This document shows, in pieces, positions 1 through 8,548 of a DNA stretch of 64,000 bases. The stretch is taken from positions 124,001-188,000 of the forward strand of contig NZ_JAAWUO010000004.1 in NCBI RefSeq assembly GCF_013304825.1, given 5' to 3'. The position numbers and the translations under genes are program-made. The notes beneath the pieces were generated by a model. The model worked only from the letters and a program-made list of their open reading frames with translations, made no database searches and was not told the DNA's origin. Every line of letters starts with the position of its first letter. Position 1 is the stretch's first letter. The stretch comes from Blautia schinkii. GTDB taxonomy: Bacteria; Bacillota; Clostridia; Lachnospirales; Lachnospiraceae.

Positions 1-710
1 ACTGTCGGAAGAACAAACTCATCTGTCTTGTCATCATCGTAGGAAGCCTGAACTGCAGCTGCAGCGTCTGTTCCTTTTACGCCTTCACCCTGTGTAAGAG
101 CCTTGTATGCAAGCTCTACACGATCCCAGCGGTTATCACGATCCATTGCATAGTAACGTCCGGAGATCACTCCGATCTCACCAACGCCGATCTCTTTCAT
201 CTTGGCTTCCAGCTGCTCTACGAATTCCTTACCTGATGCAGGCGGTGTGTCACGACCGTCCAGGAAGCAGTGTACGTAAACCTTCTTAAGTCCTTCTCTC
301 TTAGCCATCTCAAGAAGTCCATAGAGATGTGTATTGTGGCTGTGTACACCACCATCAGAAAGAAGTCCCATGAAATGGATTGCGGAATCATTCTCTTTCG
401 CATTCTTCATTGCTGCAAGAAGTGCTTCGTTCTTGAAGAAATCGCCGTCCTGGATCTCTTTTGTAATTCTTGTAAGCTCCTGGTATACGATGCGGCCTGC
501 ACCCATGTTCATATGACCTACCTCGGAGTTACCCATCTGTCCATCCGGAAGGCCTACTGCAAGTCCGCTTGCATTGCCTTTTACAAACGGATAATCTTTC
601 ATCAGTCCGTCCATAACCGGTGTCTTGGCCTCGTATACAGCATTTCCGTCATGTCTGTCATTCAGTCCATAACCATCAAGGATCATTAATACGGTTGGTT
701 TTTTGCTCAT
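1..710 (-). CDS. gpmI: 2,3-bisphosphoglycerate-independent phosphoglycerate mutase, N-terminal part
   Basis: Interconverts 3- and 2-phosphoglycerate in glycolysis, in the cytoplasm. About 236 codons are visible; the rest lies beyond base 1. The N-terminus has the alkaline-phosphatase-fold metal site ([11 protein letters not shown]), then GNSEVGH carrying the catalytic serine that is phosphorylated, then SDGGVHSH and FLDGRDTPP, all diagnostic of the cofactor-independent family. The start ATG is preceded by AAGGGG at a normal distance. It is split from gapA-pgk-tpiA by hom and three other genes but lies on the same strand. It has its own promoter candidate about 110 bases upstream. Confidence 0.95.
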   Translation of the reverse strand, partial: MSKKPTVLMILDGYGLNDRHDGNAVYEAKTPVMDGLMKDYPFVKGNASGLAVGLPDGQMGNSEVGHMNMGAGRIVYQELTRITKEIQDGDFFKNEALLAAMKNAKENDSAIHFMGLLSDGGVHSHNTHLYGLLEMAKREGLKKVYVHCFLDGRDTPPASGKEFVEQLEAKMKEIGVGEIGVISGRYYAMDRDNRWDRVELAYKALTQGEGVKGTDAAAAVQASYDDDKTDEFVLPT

Positions 711-813
711 AATTTTCCCCTTCTTATCTTTGATCGAAAATCTGCCGCCCACATTTCGCCGGGATCGTTCCTGCTTTCTGTGTCTGACAGAATTCTTTTG
801 TTTTCCATTTTAT

Positions 814-841
814 ATAGTACCAAAATCCAGGAATTTTGCAA
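814..841 (-). promoter_or_regulatory. Sigma-A type promoter for gpmI
   Basis: On the minus strand TTGCAA and TACTAT are separated by 16 bases, giving a leader of roughly 95 bases before gpmI. Seen by eye only; no start-site evidence. Confidence 0.45.
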
Positions 842-927
842 CGTTTTCTTTGATAAAAATTTATCCTGATACAAATTCCTCAAAACCGGATCTGCAAATT
901 TCTGCGCTGATTTCCGTGGGAATTTTT

Positions 928-2223
928 TTAATTCTCATATACACGGATCATGGAAGAAATCTTTCTTACAGACGGGCTGTTCTCCAGCTCTTCCTTAACC
1001 TTGAAGAAAGCTCCCTCGCTTACCAGCTTGGTGATCACAACAACCTCTGCTGTATCCGGTCTCTTGCTCTCTTTCTGCATGATCTGTGCAACACTTGCCT
1101 GATATTTGGCAAAATACTCCAGAATCTCGGCAAGTACACCGCAGCGGTCCTCTACCTGAAGGCGGAGGAAGTAACGGTTATGAGTGTCTGCCATCTCTTT
1201 CACCGGAAGAGTCTTATAACAGGTGCAGCCTACACGTCCGCAGCAGTCTGCCTTCATATTGCGGACTACCTCAAATACATCACCCACAACAGCACTTGCT
1301 GTAGGAAACTCACCTGCTCCACGTCCGTAGAACATGGTATCTCCAACTGCATCACCGCGTACAAAAACAGCATTGTAGGAATCATTTACAGAAGCAAGCG
1401 GATGTTCTGCCGGAATCAGCATCGGGCATACATAAGCCTCAACACCGTCCTCCTGACAGCGCGCAACACCCAGCAGCTTGATCTCGCAGCCCATCTCCTT
1501 AGCATAACGGATATCTTTGGCTGTGATCCTGGTAATTCCTTCTATATGAACATTATCCAGAGTGATTCTGGAATTAAAAGCAACGGAAGCAAGAATCGCA
1601 ACCTTTCTTCCTGCATCGATACCTTCGATATCTGCCGTAGGATCTGCCTCTGCATATCCAAGTTCTGTCGCAAGGGCAAGGGCATCAGAAAATTCCATAC
1701 CCTCCTGGGACATCTTTGTGAGGATAAAGTTTGTGGTTCCGTTTACGATTCCCATAACTTCCGTCACATGGTTGGCCTCAAGGCTGTTCTTCAGCGGACT
1801 GATGATCGGAATTCCGCCGGCAACTGCTGCCTCGAATAAAAAGTCTTTCTGCGCCTCCCCTGCTGTCTCCAGGATCTCTTTTCCATGAACTGCAATCAGA
1901 TCCTTGTTAGCTGTTACTACATTCTTTCCTGCTCTCAATGCGGAAAGGATATATGTGCGTGCAGGCTCAATACCACCGATCAGTTCGATCACGATATCAA
2001 TAGAAGGATCTCCTGCAATATCATCCCAGTTCGTTGTAAGAATAGACGGATCTTCTACTTTCTTAACTGCTTTTTCAAGGTTGCGCACCAGGATCTTTGT
2101 GATCTTTACCTGACATCCAAGCTTGGCTGTCATTTCCTGCTCCTGGTTCCTGATGACTTTATATACGCCTGTTCCTACTGTTCCCAGGCCAAGGAGGGCC
2201 GCATTTACGACTTTTTCGCTCAT
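928..2223 (-). CDS. hom: homoserine dehydrogenase
   Basis: Reduces aspartate semialdehyde to homoserine for threonine and methionine synthesis. The 431-residue protein has a Rossmann start (LLGLGTVGTGV), TANKDLIA with Lys107, the NGTTNFIL block, the catalytic helix around Asp203/Lys207, and a C-terminal ACT domain (about 350-431) that in this family senses threonine. I start at the ATG at 2223, not the upstream in-frame ATG at 2253, because AGGGGA sits 9 bases before it. No thrB, thrC or lysC is adjacent. It follows the DUF2974 gene with a 54-base gap and may be cotranscribed with it. Confidence 0.95.
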   Translation of the reverse strand: MSEKVVNAALLGLGTVGTGVYKVIRNQEQEMTAKLGCQVKITKILVRNLEKAVKKVEDPSILTTNWDDIAGDPSIDIVIELIGGIEPARTYILSALRAGKNVVTANKDLIAVHGKEILETAGEAQKDFLFEAAVAGGIPIISPLKNSLEANHVTEVMGIVNGTTNFILTKMSQEGMEFSDALALATELGYAEADPTADIEGIDAGRKVAILASVAFNSRITLDNVHIEGITRITAKDIRYAKEMGCEIKLLGVARCQEDGVEAYVCPMLIPAEHPLASVNDSYNAVFVRGDAVGDTMFYGRGAGEFPTASAVVGDVFEVVRNMKADCCGRVGCTCYKTLPVKEMADTHNRYFLRLQVEDRCGVLAEILEYFAKYQASVAQIMQKESKRPDTAEVVVITKLVSEGAFFKVKEELENSPSVRKISSMIRVYEN

Positions 2224-2277
2224 TTTCTGATGTCCCCTTTCATTTTTTTCCATTTTTTATCAGAGTTATCTCATATG

Positions 2278-3396
2278 TTATGGCAGAAAACGTTTTTTGT
2301 CAAGCTCCGGCATCGGAAGAAGCTCCAGCCAGCTTGCAAAAAGTCCTGTGATCAGCTCCTGTACCATGGCTTTGGATTCCGGTTCCAGTTTATCCAGACG
2401 CCATGCCATGGCAGCCAGACTTTTCACTCCTCCGTCCAGGATCTGCTGGATCGTCTCCGCCCCGGTGGCCTCAAGCACGGAAAAAAGCTCCGTAATCAGA
2501 TGGGCTCTCTGCTCCTCATTCATGCCATCAATCCATTTATGAAGTCTCAGATCCATTGTCTCTGCTTTTCTGGTCAAACCTTCTTTTCTTATAAAAGAAG
2601 TTCCCATGATCTCCCAGGTAAAAGCATCGTGCTGCAGAATCCCTTTCTGCGTACTGCCTATGATCACCGGTTCTTTCTGGTGGGTAAGCAGCATACCGAT
2701 CACAGATGCTTCCGGTATGATCCTCGTTACTTTTTTCAGGATCTTTTCTGTATCTCTTACATAAAAAAATCCTTCCGGGAATCCGGGTCCGTCATTATCA
2801 TAAACTGTCAGGATCTTCTCCTGTATCTCTTCCTCACACTGCAGTGCAGCATACATGGCCAGATTTCCGCCTTTGGAATGACCGCCGATACGCAGCATGG
2901 ACTGGATGTACCTGCCTTCTTTTTCCAGATATTCCAGCGCACGCTTATGGGATGGAACGATCCCGTTGCTGAGATTGAAATCTTCCTTCCATCCGGTAAT
3001 GGTATCATCCGTGCCTCTGAATGAAATATAGACAGTTCCGTCTGGCAGTTCTATTGTCACAGCTGCAAACTGCTGTATCTCGCTTGACAGGATCTCATTG
3101 ACAAAACCACCCACCCTGCATTTCCGATATCTGTCGGACCTGGCCATTTTTCTTAAGAGCTCTGGTATATTCTTCAGGAACGTGGTCTGGGCTTTAATTT
3201 TTTCGTCCTTTTTTTCTGCAAAAAAGTTCTCTGAAAGCTCCTCCAGATAAAGAGTATTTCCATCCTGTATCCCGCGGATACCATCCAGTTCAAGATAGGA
3301 AAAGCATGCCAGTATCAGATTGTCCACTTCATTAAACGATGCCTGTTCAAAAGTAATATCTCCTCTCCAGTCCAGATAATCCAGAATATTTCCCAT
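2278..3396 (-). CDS. DUF2974 (Mbeg1-like) alpha/beta-hydrolase fold protein
   Basis: A 372-residue soluble protein of the DUF2974/Mbeg1-like family, related in fold to class 3 lipases. Visible lipase features are the oxyanion-type FRGTDDT (about 126-132) and the nucleophile elbow GHSKG with Ser174, followed by an NLAMYAAL helix. The N-terminus (ILDYLDWRGDITF) is typical of the family in Firmicutes. No signal peptide or membrane segment is seen. The start at 3396 is preceded by GGAGG 5 bases away; an upstream ATG at 3408 overlaps that ribosome site. The substrate is unknown, and hydrolase activity is only inferred from the serine motif. Confidence 0.8.
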   Translation of the reverse strand: MGNILDYLDWRGDITFEQASFNEVDNLILACFSYLELDGIRGIQDGNTLYLEELSENFFAEKKDEKIKAQTTFLKNIPELLRKMARSDRYRKCRVGGFVNEILSSEIQQFAAVTIELPDGTVYISFRGTDDTITGWKEDFNLSNGIVPSHKRALEYLEKEGRYIQSMLRIGGHSKGGNLAMYAALQCEEEIQEKILTVYDNDGPGFPEGFFYVRDTEKILKKVTRIIPEASVIGMLLTHQKEPVIIGSTQKGILQHDAFTWEIMGTSFIRKEGLTRKAETMDLRLHKWIDGMNEEQRAHLITELFSVLEATGAETIQQILDGGVKSLAAMAWRLDKLEPESKAMVQELITGLFASWLELLPMPELDKKRFLP

Positions 3397-3475
3397 AAAA
3401 ACCTCCATAGATCAATCTATTATCTGCTTCCCATGGTTACAGCCTTACTCTTTATTATAATACCATAAATCCGGA

Positions 3476-3697
3476 TCATTTCCCCTGTTCATCAAGTTTT
3501 TTCCTGAGATATCGAATGTAATACAGGCATCCACAGGCAAAACCCGGCATCAGAACAGCAAGACCTGCTGCTGATACAAGATAGATCACCTTTCCATTTC
3601 CCCCTGTTGGTGCTCCGGCCACAAAACAGTAAAACATAGTAGCTGAAAAATAGAGCGTGATTACCACAGAAAAAAGTCTTCTTAAAAATTTCTTCAT
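3476..3697 (-). CDS. small two-helix membrane protein
   Basis: A 73-residue protein I do not recognise. It has a basic N-terminus (MKKFLRRLF), a hydrophobic helix at about 8-28, a Gly-rich loop (APTGGNGK), a second helix at about 37-58, and a charged tail (RKKLDEQGK), so both ends are predicted cytoplasmic. AGGAGAG lies just before the ATG, supporting translation. It sits 79 bases upstream of the DUF2974 gene on the same strand and is divergent from the XRE regulator. An overlapping 88-codon frame at 3492-3758 has no matching ribosome site and looks spurious. Confidence 0.6.
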   Translation of the reverse strand: MKKFLRRLFSVVITLYFSATMFYCFVAGAPTGGNGKVIYLVSAAGLAVLMPGFACGCLYYIRYLRKKLDEQGK

Positions 3698-3713
3698 TGT
3701 CTCTCCTCTCTAT

Positions 3714-3733
3714 AGTGTCTCTATAAGGACACT
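3714..3733. promoter_or_regulatory. short inverted repeat between divergent genes
   Basis: AGTGTC and GACACT flank an 8-base spacer in the intergenic space between the small membrane protein and the XRE regulator. It is a plausible operator for the regulator, but a 6-base arm could occur by chance. Confidence 0.25.
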
Positions 3734-3798
3734 GTTGTAATTCCAATTTTACATTCATAATAAGTTTAATTCAAGGACGAATCGGACAGGATACACAT

Positions 3799-4074
3799 AT
3801 GATAAAATATGACAGATTTTGGGTGACTATGAAGGAACGCGGAATTTCCCAGTATGATCTCTATGAACATTATGAGATTACACGTTCACTTCTGGACAGA
3901 CTAAGGAAAAATAAGAATATTGAGATTTTTACAATAGACAGGCTGTGCTCCATCTTTCACTGTAATATTGAAGATATTGTGGAACACATTCCTGATCCTG
4001 GTGAAAATACTGAAAATACAGATGAGCTCGAGAAAAAAAGTACTTCTCCTGAAAATAATAAAAACTCTCTCTGA
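3799..4074 (+). CDS. small XRE-type helix-turn-helix regulator
   Basis: A 91-residue Cro/CI-type DNA-binding protein of the short YozG-like kind. Residues about 8-62 form the helix-turn-helix domain (GISQYDLYEHYEITRSLLDR, then a TIDRLCSIFHCNIEDIVEH end that is typical of the family). The last 25 residues are acidic and Asn/Ser-rich, probably disordered. There is no ligand domain. A weak AGGA lies 8 bases before the ATG. It is monocistronic, followed by its own long hairpin, and divergent from the membrane-protein/DUF2974 genes, which are its most likely targets by position only. Confidence 0.75.
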   Translation: MIKYDRFWVTMKERGISQYDLYEHYEITRSLLDRLRKNKNIEIFTIDRLCSIFHCNIEDIVEHIPDPGENTENTDELEKKSTSPENNKNSL

Positions 4075-4135
4075 AATTAACGGCGTTATGATGGCATGAT
4101 CTGCACCGGTTGATTTCAGAGGGAGTTTTTGTTTA
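4061..4135 (+). terminator. hairpin terminator after the XRE gene
   Basis: AAAACTCTCTCTGAAAT pairs with ATTTCAGAGGGAGTTTT (one G-U pair) across a 35-base loop, followed by T-rich GTTT. The stem overlaps the last codons of the gene. Confidence 0.6.
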
Positions 4136-4161
4136 AAAAAGAAGGGGCCAAAGCCCCCTCT
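4135..4161 (-). terminator. rho-independent terminator of tpiA
   Basis: On the minus strand AGGGGGCTTT and GGCCCCTT form a compact GC hairpin directly followed by TTCTTTTTT. Confidence 0.85.
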
Positions 4162-4183
4162 TCAGAGTTGATCTTAGTAGATC

Positions 4184-4933
4184 TTATTTGTAGTTTACGA
4201 TCTTTCCGAAATCCGGTTTCAGGGAAGCGCCACCTACAAGACCGCCATCGATGTCAGCCTGAGCGAATAAGTCAGGAGCTGTTGCAGCGTTTACAGATCC
4301 GCCGTACTGGATACGGATCTCTGCTGCTGTAGCATCATCATAGATCTCAGCGATGCATTTACGGATATCAGCGCAAACTTCCTGAGCCTGCTCTGTTGTA
4401 GCTGTCTTACCTGTTCCGATAGCCCAGATCGGCTCGTAAGCGATAACTGCTGTCTTAGCCTGATCAGCTGTAACACCCTGGAATCCAACCTTAACCTGCT
4501 GACGGATGAAGTCCATTGTTACGCCCTGCTCTCTCTGAGTAAGTGTCTCACCACAGCACATGATCGGTGTGATGCCATGCTCGAAAGCTTTGAGCATTTT
4601 TTTGTTAACGTCCTCGTTTGTCTCACCGAAGTACTCTCTTCTCTCGGAGTGTCCAAGTACAACGTACTTAACGCCTGCATCTACGAGCATAGCCGGAGCG
4701 ATCTCACCTGTGTAAGCACCTTTCTCCTCGAAGTACATGTTCTCAGCACCAACCTGGATGTTAGAACCTTTAGCTGCCTCAACAACAGGGATGATGTCGA
4801 TAGCCGGTACGCAGAATACTACGTCAACTTCATCGTTAACAACAAGCGGTTTTAAAGTCTCAACAAGCTTTACAGCCTCGCTTGGTGTCATGTTCATTTT
4901 CCAGTTTCCAGCAATAATTTTCTTTCTTGCCAT
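4184..4933 (-). CDS. tpiA: triosephosphate isomerase
   Basis: Interconverts dihydroxyacetone phosphate and glyceraldehyde 3-phosphate. The 249-residue protein has family length, with NWKMN (Lys12), GHSERR (His95 electrophile) and [11 protein letters not shown] (Glu167 base) in place, plus the phosphate-binding GGSV near the end. The start at 4933 is chosen because AAGGAGAT lies 8 bases upstream; an in-frame ATG at 4966 would add 11 residues unlike the family. It lies 44 bases after pgk and closes the gapA-pgk-tpiA run before a strong terminator. Confidence 0.97.
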   Translation of the reverse strand: MARKKIIAGNWKMNMTPSEAVKLVETLKPLVVNDEVDVVFCVPAIDIIPVVEAAKGSNIQVGAENMYFEEKGAYTGEIAPAMLVDAGVKYVVLGHSERREYFGETNEDVNKKMLKAFEHGITPIMCCGETLTQREQGVTMDFIRQQVKVGFQGVTADQAKTAVIAYEPIWAIGTGKTATTEQAQEVCADIRKCIAEIYDDATAAEIRIQYGGSVNAATAPDLFAQADIDGGLVGGASLKPDFGKIVNYK

Positions 4934-4977
4934 TGTTTTTATCTCCTTTTCGTGTTCGCGGAACACTTTATTTTTTA

Positions 4978-6174
4978 TCAGTCTTTATCGTTAGCTGCTG
5001 CTACGCCCGGAAGCTCTTTGCCCTCAAGGAACTCAAGAGAAGCACCGCCACCTGTGGAGATGTGTGTCATCTTGTCGCCATATCCAAGGATATTTACAGC
5101 TGCTGCGGAATCACCACCACCGATGATGGTTGTTGCGTCTGTATCAGCAAGAGCTTTTGCAACTGCCTCTGTACCATGTGCGAAGTTCGGCATCTCGAAG
5201 CATCCCATCGGTCCGTTCCATACAACTGTCTTGGCATCTTTAACAGCGTCTGCAAAGATCTTCTCTGTCTCAGGTCCGATATCCATTCCTTCCCATCCGT
5301 CCGGAATCTCACCGCGTTTTACAACCTGGATATTGCAGTCGTTGGAGAAGTCATCACCGATTCTGTTATCTACAGGAAGAAGAAGTTTCACACCTTTCTC
5401 CTCTGCTTTCTTCATCATGTCAAGTGCATACTGAAGGTAATCATCCTCGCAGAGGGATCTTCCGATATGTCCACCCATAGCTTTGGAGAATGTGTAAGAC
5501 ATTCCACCACCGATGATCAGTGTATCTACCTTGTCAAGAAGGTTGTTGATAACGGAAATCTTGCTGGAAACCTTAGCTCCGCCAAGGATTGCAACGAATG
5601 GTCTCTCCGGATTGTTTACAGCGTTTCCAAGGAATGCGATCTCTTTCTCCATCAGATATCCTACAACTGCTGTCTTCACATATTTGGTAACACCTACATT
5701 GGAGCAGTGAGCTCTGTGAGCTGTTCCAAATGCATCGTTTACAAATACGTCGCAAAGGGAAGCAAGCTCTTCGCTGAACTTATCCTCGTTCTTTGTCTCT
5801 TCTGCACGATAACGTGTGTTCTCAAGAAGAACTACGTCGCCGTCTTTCATTGCTGCTACAGCAGCCTTTGCGTTCGGTCCTACTACCTCAGGATCTGCTG
5901 CAAATTTTACTTCCTGTCCAAGAAGCTCGGAAAGGCGAACAGCTACCGGTGCAAGAGAAAGCTCCGGTTTCGGCTCTCCCTTCGGTTTTCCAAGGTGGGA
6001 GCAGAGGATAACCTTTCCACCGTCTGCGATCAGTTTCTTGATTGTCGGAAGAGCAGCTACAAGACGGTTCTCATCTGTGATCTTTCCGTCCTGAAGCGGA
6101 ACGTTGAAATCACATCTTACAAGTACTCTCTGTCCTTTTACATTGATATCGTCAACACTTTTTTTGTTCAGCAT
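4978..6174 (-). CDS. pgk: phosphoglycerate kinase
   Basis: Transfers phosphate from 1,3-bisphosphoglycerate to ADP. The 398-residue protein has the N-domain substrate site ([31 protein letters not shown]) and the C-domain nucleotide site (GGAKVSSKI, then the GGGDSAAAV phosphate loop near 365). AAGGAGAT precedes the ATG. gapA lies upstream but a strong hairpin separates them, so pgk-tpiA probably also has its own promoter in the 185-base gap. Confidence 0.97.
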   Translation of the reverse strand: MLNKKSVDDINVKGQRVLVRCDFNVPLQDGKITDENRLVAALPTIKKLIADGGKVILCSHLGKPKGEPKPELSLAPVAVRLSELLGQEVKFAADPEVVGPNAKAAVAAMKDGDVVLLENTRYRAEETKNEDKFSEELASLCDVFVNDAFGTAHRAHCSNVGVTKYVKTAVVGYLMEKEIAFLGNAVNNPERPFVAILGGAKVSSKISVINNLLDKVDTLIIGGGMSYTFSKAMGGHIGRSLCEDDYLQYALDMMKKAEEKGVKLLLPVDNRIGDDFSNDCNIQVVKRGEIPDGWEGMDIGPETEKIFADAVKDAKTVVWNGPMGCFEMPNFAHGTEAVAKALADTDATTIIGGGDSAAAVNILGYGDKMTHISTGGGASLEFLEGKELPGVAAANDKD

Positions 6175-6288
6175 CTCTATATCTCCTTAACTTTTATTTC
6201 TGCAAAAGCAGATCAATAAGGGCGAGCGATATTGTTGTCCGCTCTGTTAACAGTCATTCCTCAGACATTTTTTTGTTTGGTCTTTTGG

Positions 6289-6327
6289 AAAAAAAGGGCC
6301 CGGTCCTCTTCAGACCGGACCCTTTCT
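6289..6327 (-). terminator. rho-independent terminator of gapA
   Basis: GAAAGGGTCCGGTCTG pairs with the GGACCGGGCCC side on the minus strand and is followed by TTTTTTTCC. A very strong GC stem. Confidence 0.85.
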
Positions 6328-6359
6328 GAGTCTATTCTTCTACACCCGTTCGCAGAAAA

Positions 6360-7379
6360 TTAAGCGTTCAGAAGTTTTCCGAAGTGCTTGATTGTACGAA
6401 CCATCTGGCTTGTGTAGGAGTTCTCGTTGTCATACCAGGAAACTACCTGAACCTCTGTTGTGCCATTCTCAAGTGGAAGTACCATTGTCTGAGTAGCATC
6501 GAAGAGGGAACCAAATCTCATACCAACGATATCGCTGGATACGATCTCATCCTCGTTGTATCCGAAGGACTCATTGGAAGCTGCTTTCATAGCTGCGTTG
6601 ATCTGCTCTTTAGTAACGTTTCCTTCAACTACTGCTGTAAGGATTGTTGTAGAACCTGTTGGGGTAGGTACACGCTGTGCAGAACCGATAAGTTTGCCGT
6701 TAAGCTCTGGGATAACAAGTCCGATAGCTTTAGCAGCACCTGTGCTGTTCGGAACGATGTTAACTGCAGCTGCACGGGATCTTCTCAGATCGCCTTTTCT
6801 CTGCGGTCCGTCAAGTGTCATCTGATCGCCTGTGTAAGCGTGGATTGTGCACATGATACCGGATTTGATCGGTGCAAGATCGTTAAGAGCCTTAGCCATT
6901 GGTGCAAGGCAGTTTGTTGTACAGGAAGCTGCGGAGATGATCTTGTCCTCGTTTGTAAGACCCTGATGGTTTACGTTGTAAACGATTGTCTTAAGGTCGT
7001 TTCCAGCCGGAGCGGAAATAACTACGTGCTTAGCACCTGCATCGATATGAGCCTGAGCTTTGTCTTTAGATGTGTAGAAACCTGTGCACTCAAGAACTAC
7101 GTCTACACCGATCTCTCCCCATGGAAGCTCTGCAGCGTTAGCCTTAGCATAGATTTTGATCTCTTTTCCGTCTACTGTGATGGAATCCTCGCCTGCTGTT
7201 ACTTTATCAGCAAGAGCATATCTTCCCTGTGTAGAATCATATTTTAATAAGTGAGCAAGCATCTTAGGAGATGTAAGATCGTTGATTGCTACGATCTCAA
7301 ATCCTTCTGCTCCAAACATCTGACGGAATGCAAGACGACCGATACGTCCAAAACCATTAATTGCAACTTTTACTGCCAT
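6360..7379 (-). CDS. gapA: glyceraldehyde-3-phosphate dehydrogenase, type I
   Basis: NAD-dependent oxidation of glyceraldehyde 3-phosphate. The 339-residue protein has the NAD fold start [14 protein letters not shown], the active-site [12 protein letters not shown] with Cys153, and the C-terminal [26 protein letters not shown] precedes the ATG. It sits alone between its own promoter and a strong terminator, with pgk and tpiA next on the same strand. No CggR-type regulator gene is adjacent, unlike the Bacillus gap operon. Confidence 0.97.
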   Translation of the reverse strand: MAVKVAINGFGRIGRLAFRQMFGAEGFEIVAINDLTSPKMLAHLLKYDSTQGRYALADKVTAGEDSITVDGKEIKIYAKANAAELPWGEIGVDVVLECTGFYTSKDKAQAHIDAGAKHVVISAPAGNDLKTIVYNVNHQGLTNEDKIISAASCTTNCLAPMAKALNDLAPIKSGIMCTIHAYTGDQMTLDGPQRKGDLRRSRAAAVNIVPNSTGAAKAIGLVIPELNGKLIGSAQRVPTPTGSTTILTAVVEGNVTKEQINAAMKAASNESFGYNEDEIVSSDIVGMRFGSLFDATQTMVLPLENGTTEVQVVSWYDNENSYTSQMVRTIKHFGKLLNA

Positions 7380-7451
7380 GATAAATTCCTCCTATGAATT
7401 GAATGGTGATTTAAATCGTTCCTTTGTTAAAGAAACATCAACCTGTCTCAT

Positions 7452-7480
7452 ATTGTACCTAATTCCAAACAAAAATTCAA
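7452..7480 (-). promoter_or_regulatory. Sigma-A promoter for gapA
   Basis: TTGAAT and TACAAT with a 17-base spacer on the minus strand, about 75 bases before the gapA start. Confidence 0.55.
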
Positions 7481-7536
7481 GAGCTATTTATAAAAAAGCA
7501 CATTAAAATAAATATTAAGAAAATTTATGAAAAATG

Positions 7537-7545
7537 TGTTATAAT
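7537..7545 (+). promoter_or_regulatory. Extended -10 promoter for the PHP gene
   Basis: TGTTATAAT is a perfect extended -10 element; no good -35 is seen (TTAAGA is 19 bases away). The implied leader is about 125 bases. The rest of the 300-base gap between gapA and this gene is AT-rich and shows nothing else I recognise. Confidence 0.5.
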
Positions 7546-7679
7546 TCTGTGATAGAAAGTTCTGTCCTGTTAAGTACCAAAACGGATATCCTTAATCCCA
7601 CCAGTAACTTATCCGGCTGCGCAACAGACAGATAAAAACATTGTCACAGAATATAAAGACTTGAATATGGAGGTAAAAC

Positions 7680-8498
7680 ATGGACCAGAAAATTTTATGG
7701 GACTGCCATATGCACTCCTCTTTTTCCTCAGATTCCGATACTCCTATGGAAGAGATGATCCAGACTGCCGTAGAACAGGGGCTTAAGGGAATCTGTTTTA
7801 CTGAACATTTTGATCCGGATTATCCTGATACTCCGGAGGATCTTGATTTTTCGCTGGATATCCCGGCATACCGACAGAAGCTTGAGAGTCTTGCAGATGC
7901 TTTTAAAGACCAGATCAATGTTAACTTCGGGATCGAGCTTGGGCTTCAGCCTCATCTTGCAGAATCTTTTTCCGGACTTCTGAAAGAAGTTCCTTTTGAT
8001 TTCGTTATTGGTTCCTCTCACGTGGTGCATGGATATGATCCTTATTATCCTTCTTATTTTGCGGGTCGTAAGGAATCTGCCTGCTATATGGAATATTTCG
8101 AATCCATCCTGGAAAATATCGCTGTTTTTGACGAAATGGATGTATACGGACATATTGACTATGTAGTACGCTATGGTCCGAATCAGAACCGACAGTATTC
8201 TTATGGCCGGTACAAGGAGATCCTGGATGAGATCCTGCGTACGCTGATCCGAAAGAATGTGGGGATTGAGCTTAACACAGGCGGTTATCACTACGGGCTT
8301 GGAGAGCCGAATCCCTGCGTCAATATCATACGCCGTTACCGCGAGCTTGGCGGTGAGATCATTACGATCGGGGCTGATGCACATACTCCGGATAAGATCG
8401 GTTATGCCTTTAACAAAGCAGTTGAGGTTCTCCGTGAATGTGGATTTTCCTATTATACTGTGTTTAAAAACCGCCAGCCGGTTTTCCATAAGCTGTAG
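7680..8498 (+). CDS. PHP-domain phosphoesterase, histidinol-phosphatase (HisJ/HisK) family
   Basis: A 272-residue PHP-superfamily phosphatase, most like the HisJ/HisK histidinol-phosphate phosphatases. The metal ligands are recognisable: CHMHSSFSSDSD (His10, His12), FTEHFD, GIELG, GSSHVVHG, YGHIDYV, and GADAHTP near the C-terminus. AATATGGAGGTAAAACATGG gives a good ribosome site. No his genes are adjacent (hisF and hisH lie 20 kb away on the other strand), so histidinol-phosphate as substrate is an inference from family only. The next gene on the strand begins 50 bases downstream. Confidence 0.85.
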   Translation: MDQKILWDCHMHSSFSSDSDTPMEEMIQTAVEQGLKGICFTEHFDPDYPDTPEDLDFSLDIPAYRQKLESLADAFKDQINVNFGIELGLQPHLAESFSGLLKEVPFDFVIGSSHVVHGYDPYYPSYFAGRKESACYMEYFESILENIAVFDEMDVYGHIDYVVRYGPNQNRQYSYGRYKEILDEILRTLIRKNVGIELNTGGYHYGLGEPNPCVNIIRRYRELGGEIITIGADAHTPDKIGYAFNKAVEVLRECGFSYYTVFKNRQPVFHKL

Positions 8499-8548
8499 AT
8501 TTTACTTATTATACTGATACTAATTCATTAAGGAGGAATATTTAATAT

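Noticed and set aside
703-1839. 378-codon open frame on the plus strand antisense to hom
   Set aside because: Same shadow effect; no ribosome site and no domain.
3492-3758. 88-codon frame overlapping the small membrane protein gene in another frame
   Set aside because: No ribosome site, and the 73-residue frame has both a ribosome site and sensible helices.
4927-6219. 430-codon open frame on the plus strand, antisense to pgk and partly tpiA
   Set aside because: Cys/Ser/Ile-rich with no recognisable domain and no ribosome site; pgk on the other strand is unmistakable, so this is a codon-bias shadow.
7544-7652. ATTCTGTGA and TCACAGAAT, a perfect 9-base inverted repeat around the PHP leader, considered as a riboswitch basal stem
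   Set aside because: The left arm overlaps the -10 and would lie before the transcription start, so it cannot form in the RNA. No riboswitch core was recognised between the arms.
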